Of a DNA stretch of 6,505 bases, positions 3,591-6,505 are shown in pieces. Source of the stretch: JAMCXS01 sp964459065 (GTDB lineage Bacteria > Acidobacteriota > Terriglobia > UBA7540); the NCBI GenBank assembly GCA_964459065.1, contig CAYWMN010000218.1, positions 1-6,505 on the forward strand, given 5' to 3'. The first letter of the stretch is position 1. Each line of letters opens with the position of its first letter. The notes below the pieces were generated by a model. The model did no database searches. It was not told the origin of the DNA and was given only the letters and a program-made list of their open reading frames with translations. Both the position numbers and the translations under genes were made by a program.

Positions 3591-6505
3591 ATGAACTTCT
3601 GCGAACCATTTATCCGCCGGCCGGTGATGACCAGCCTCGTGACGCTGGCCCTGCTATTGTTCGGCATTCTCGGCTACCGCCATCTGGCCGTCAGCGACCT
3701 GCCGAATGTTGATTTCCCCACGATTCAGGTCAGGGCGGGTCTTCCGGGCGCCAGCCCGGAAACGATGGCATCCTCGGTAGCGACCCCGCTGGAAAAACAG
3801 TTCACCTCCATTTCCGGCCTGGACTCGATGACTTCAACCAGTTCGCTCGGCAACACCCAGATTACGCTCCAGTTCAATCTCAGTCGTAACATTGATTCCG
3901 CAGCTCTCGATGTCCAGTCCGCTATCTCAGCCGCGGCTAATCAGCTTCCGGCGAACATGCCTTTCCCGCCGACCTTTCGAAAGGTGAATCCCGCTGACCG
4001 GCCCATTTTTGTGCTGGCTGTGACCTCGCCGACCTTGCCGCTTTATGAAGTCGACCGGTATGCGGAAGATCTTATCGCCGAGCAAATTTCCATGATTCCC
4101 GGTGTGGCGGAGGTTGATGTTCACGGCACCGCCAAGTACGCCGTGCGTGTGCATCTGAACCCCAAGGAACTCGCCAGCCGGCAGATCGGCATCGATCAGG
4201 TTGAGCAGGCCATTAAAAATGCCAACGTCAACATGCCGTTGGGCACTCTCTACGGGCCGCACAAGGCCTATAACCTTGAGTCCAACGGCCAGCTTTCCGA
4301 TGCCGCCGTCTACCGCCCGTTGATTGTCGCTTACCGCAACGGGGCTCCCGTCCAACTGGATCAGGTGGCGAGGGTCACCGACGGCGTGCAGGATCAGTAC
4401 GTCTCCAACTGGATCAACAGCATTCCCGGCATCATCCTGGCCGTTGACCGCCAGCCCGGAACCAATACCATCGACATTGTCCAGAACATCCGAAAGCAGC
4501 TTCCGCACTTCTACTCGATGGTGCCGCCCTCGATCGATCTGTCGATTGAATACGACCGCTCCGTTCCGATTCATGATTCGGTTCGCGACGTCAAGTTCAC
4601 TCTTTTGCTTGCCGTCCTGCTGGTGATTCTGGTCATCTTCCTGTTTCTGCGCAAGGCTTCGGCCACCCTGATCCCCAGCATGGCTCTCCCCCTGGCGATC
4701 ATGGGCACGTTTGCGGTGATGTACCTGCTGGACTACACGATTGACAACTTGTCGCTGCTCGCCCTGACGCTTTCGGTGGGTTTTGTGGTTGATGACGCCA
4801 TCGTCATGCTCGAAAACATCGTGCGTCATATCGAAATGGGAAAGACGCCTCTTCAAGCCGCGCTCGAAGGCTCCAAGGAAATCGGATTCACCATTCTCTC
4901 GATGACGGTGTCGCTGGCCGTGGTCTTTGTTCCGGTCTTCTTCATGCCGGGAGTTTTGGGCCGCCTTCTCCACGAATTTGCTGTGGTGATTATTTCCGCG
5001 GTGCTGGTTTCCGGGCTGGTTTCCGTCACGCTCAGTCCCATGCTCTGCAGCCGCTACCTCCACGCCGAGCAAGAGCGGGAACACGGCTGGCTTTATCGCA
5101 AGCTGGAGAACACGCTTGATGGGGCGCTGCGGTGGTACGGCGTAAGCCTTCGCTGGGCGCTGGGGCATCGCGCTCTGGTGATGCTTTTGGGTTTTATGGT
5201 CCTGGTGGGCACTGCCTGGGAGTTCTGGGTCATCCCGAAAGGCTTCCTGCCCGATTCCGACCTTTCGCAGGTTTACATCTCCACCGAAGCCAACCAGGGC
5301 ATTTCGTTTGCGGCGATGAAAGCGCACCAGGAAGCCGTCAATCGCATTGTGCAGCGTGACCCGAGCGTCGTTCAATTCTATTCGGGCATCAGCGGTTCCA
5401 ACAGCACCGGCCTCAACAATGGCCGCGCCTTCCTCCACCTGAAGGACCGGCCGGACCGCCCCTGGACCCACAGCGCTGTCTATGATCGCCTGGTCTCGCG
5501 TTACGGCAAGGTTCCCGTACTGGATTCCGTGGTGCGCTTCATCCGCCCGCTTTATGAACATCACCTGACCATTGAAGACGTGATCGACGAGCTGCAGCCC
5601 AAGCTCGACACGATTCCCGGCCTGCGGTGTTTTCTTCAGAATCCGCCCGCCATCCGGATCGGCGGCCGGCTCACCAAGAGCCTGTACCAGTACACCTTGT
5701 CGAGCGCCTCCCCTGCGGAGCTTTACAAACACGCGGGAGTTTTTGAAGCGAAAATGCAGGCTCTGCCCGGCCTTTCGGACGTCACCAGCGATCTGCAGAT
5801 CAAGAATCCCCAGGCCAACGTCGTGGTTGACCGCCAGAAGGCCGCGGCCCTGGGCGTGACGCCCCAGCAGGTTGAGGGTGCTCTCTACAGCGCATACGGC
5901 CAACGGCTGATTTCTCCCATCTACACCGCGAGTGACCAATACTGGGTGGTGATGCAGGTCCAGAACCGCTTCCAGAGTGATCCGGACATGCTCTCGGAGC
6001 TTTATATCAACTCTTCTTCGGGCCAGCTGGTTCCGCTCAGCGCTGTCTCAAAATTCACCACCAGCGTCGGCCCCCTCACCGTGAACCACAGCGGCCAGCT
6101 TCCTTCCGCCACCCTGTCCTTCAATCTGGCGCACGGCGTTGCGCTGGGACAGGCCGTGAGTGAAGTTGAAGGCCTGGCAAAGCAGATTCTCCCCATTTCC
6201 ATCAACACCAGTTTCCAGGGCACCGCGGAAGCCTTCAAGCAGTCGCTCACCGGCCTGGGCCTTCTGCTGATCATGACGGTGCTGGTCATCTACCTTGTTC
6301 TGGGGATTCTCTACGAGAGCTACGTCCACCCCATCACCATCCTGACCGGATTGCCGGCGGCCGCTTTCGGCGGGCTGCTGACGCTCTCCGTGTTCCACAT
6401 GCAGCTTGATATGTACGGTTTCGTTGGATTGATCATGCTCATCGGCATCGTCAAGAAGAACGCCATCATGATGGTCGATTTCGCCCTGGACCTTGAGCGC
6501 AAGGG
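3591..6505 (+). CDS. RND efflux permease, MdtB/MdtC-type HAE1 family (partial, C-terminus beyond window edge)
   Basis: A continuous frame from ATG 3591 gives 971 residues and is still open at the edge. It is an inner-membrane proton/drug antiporter that takes substrates from the periplasm or outer leaflet and exports them through the adaptor and a TolC-type channel. TM1 is about 12-31. A large periplasmic porter loop follows, with PGASPETMASSVATPLE. TM2-TM6 lie at about 337-487, TM7 at about 528-546, the second porter loop next, then TM8-TM10 from about 886. Proton-relay residues are present: D401 and D402 in TM4 (VVDDAIV) and K956 in TM10 (VKKNAIMMVDFAL), matching AcrB D407, D408 and K940. 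FLQNPPAIRIGGR, AYGQRLIS and LGILYESYVHPITIL are typical of MdtB/MdtC/MuxB-like pumps. The gene begins 15 bp after the adaptor stop with a weak GGA at 3583, so the two are one operon. Unusual: about 34 extra residues near 624-658. Whether it works alone or with a second permease, as MdtBC do, cannot be seen because the window ends. Confidence 0.96.
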   Translation, partial: MNFCEPFIRRPVMTSLVTLALLLFGILGYRHLAVSDLPNVDFPTIQVRAGLPGASPETMASSVATPLEKQFTSISGLDSMTSTSSLGNTQITLQFNLSRNIDSAALDVQSAISAAANQLPANMPFPPTFRKVNPADRPIFVLAVTSPTLPLYEVDRYAEDLIAEQISMIPGVAEVDVHGTAKYAVRVHLNPKELASRQIGIDQVEQAIKNANVNMPLGTLYGPHKAYNLESNGQLSDAAVYRPLIVAYRNGAPVQLDQVARVTDGVQDQYVSNWINSIPGIILAVDRQPGTNTIDIVQNIRKQLPHFYSMVPPSIDLSIEYDRSVPIHDSVRDVKFTLLLAVLLVILVIFLFLRKASATLIPSMALPLAIMGTFAVMYLLDYTIDNLSLLALTLSVGFVVDDAIVMLENIVRHIEMGKTPLQAALEGSKEIGFTILSMTVSLAVVFVPVFFMPGVLGRLLHEFAVVIISAVLVSGLVSVTLSPMLCSRYLHAEQEREHGWLYRKLENTLDGALRWYGVSLRWALGHRALVMLLGFMVLVGTAWEFWVIPKGFLPDSDLSQVYISTEANQGISFAAMKAHQEAVNRIVQRDPSVVQFYSGISGSNSTGLNNGRAFLHLKDRPDRPWTHSAVYDRLVSRYGKVPVLDSVVRFIRPLYEHHLTIEDVIDELQPKLDTIPGLRCFLQNPPAIRIGGRLTKSLYQYTLSSASPAELYKHAGVFEAKMQALPGLSDVTSDLQIKNPQANVVVDRQKAAALGVTPQQVEGALYSAYGQRLISPIYTASDQYWVVMQVQNRFQSDPDMLSELYINSSSGQLVPLSAVSKFTTSVGPLTVNHSGQLPSATLSFNLAHGVALGQAVSEVEGLAKQILPISINTSFQGTAEAFKQSLTGLGLLLIMTVLVIYLVLGILYESYVHPITILTGLPAAAFGGLLTLSVFHMQLDMYGFVGLIMLIGIVKKNAIMMVDFALDLERK
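5460..5564 (+). other. Extra segment in porter domain 2 of the RND permease (possible internal duplication)
   Basis: Residues about 624-658 (from PWTHSAVYDRL to LYEHH) have no counterpart in E. coli MdtB or MdtC as I recall them, where LKPRDER leads almost directly into the helix before the FLQ-like strand. The segment is in frame with both flanks. Its pattern, W/L-T...V.D.L....P.L, resembles the following stretch LTIEDVIDEL...IPGL at an offset of 34 residues. The position of the conserved KKNA motif is later than expected by about the same amount, consistent with a real insertion. Confidence 0.5.

Noticed and set aside
3927..5939. A 670-codon open frame on the minus strand opposite the RND permease
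   Set aside because: It lies entirely antisense to a clearly conserved permease. Its composition is low-complexity (Arg, His, Gly, Asp, Gln) with no recognisable domain. It is explained by codon bias of the sense gene.
1..6505. CRISPR array, insertion sequence, tRNA/rRNA or phage genes
   Set aside because: I saw no regularly spaced repeats, transposase frame with inverted ends, cloverleaf or phage-like gene on reading both strands.

Overview
The window comes from a Gram-negative (diderm) bacterium. It contains an outer-envelope efflux system with a lipoprotein adaptor, a periplasmic c-type cytochrome and an exported PQQ-type dehydrogenase. The style of the dehydrogenase/cytochrome pair suggests Acidobacteriota: the dehydrogenase has no vicinal cysteines, and the diheme cytochrome carries a small beta insert and an HNLTSYLVTLK-like C-terminus. 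That assignment rests on remembered family resemblance and was not searched. The DNA is moderately GC-rich by eye, with no obvious composition break.

Layout. There are two divergent operons around one intergenic region. On the minus strand (2086 down to 1) lies a membrane-anchored or exported diheme cytochrome c (2086-1205). It overlaps by ATGA the start of a PQQ-dependent dehydrogenase-like beta-propeller (1208 to beyond position 1; C-terminus outside the window). On the plus strand (2436 to 6505) lies an RND efflux operon: a lipoprotein membrane-fusion adaptor (2436-3575), then after a 15-bp gap an MdtB/MdtC-type RND permease (3591 to beyond 6505; C-terminus outside the window). The 349 bp between the operons (2087-2435) hold one plausible sigma70-type promoter in each direction, each overlapped by a short dyad, and no convincing gene.

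How the genes work together. The dehydrogenase would oxidise an alcohol or sugar-like substrate in the periplasm with PQQ and pass electrons to the co-translated cytochrome and on to the respiratory chain. The adaptor and permease would form a proton-driven tripartite pump with an outer-membrane TolC-type channel that is not in the window. Nothing in the sequence links the two operons beyond divergent placement.

Main points for a second look: (1) an apparent insertion of about 34 residues in the second porter domain of the RND permease, possibly a tandem duplication of a strand-loop-helix unit; (2) the cytochrome gene has no ATG/GTG/TTG at its N-terminus and seems to start at CTG behind a strong Shine-Dalgarno; (3) a beta insert inside the second heme domain, with no clear distal Met; (4) a PQQ enzyme lacking the vicinal cysteine pair and with an altered metal-ligand region. 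I do not see a wholly new system here; most of the window is recognisable accessory metabolism and efflux.
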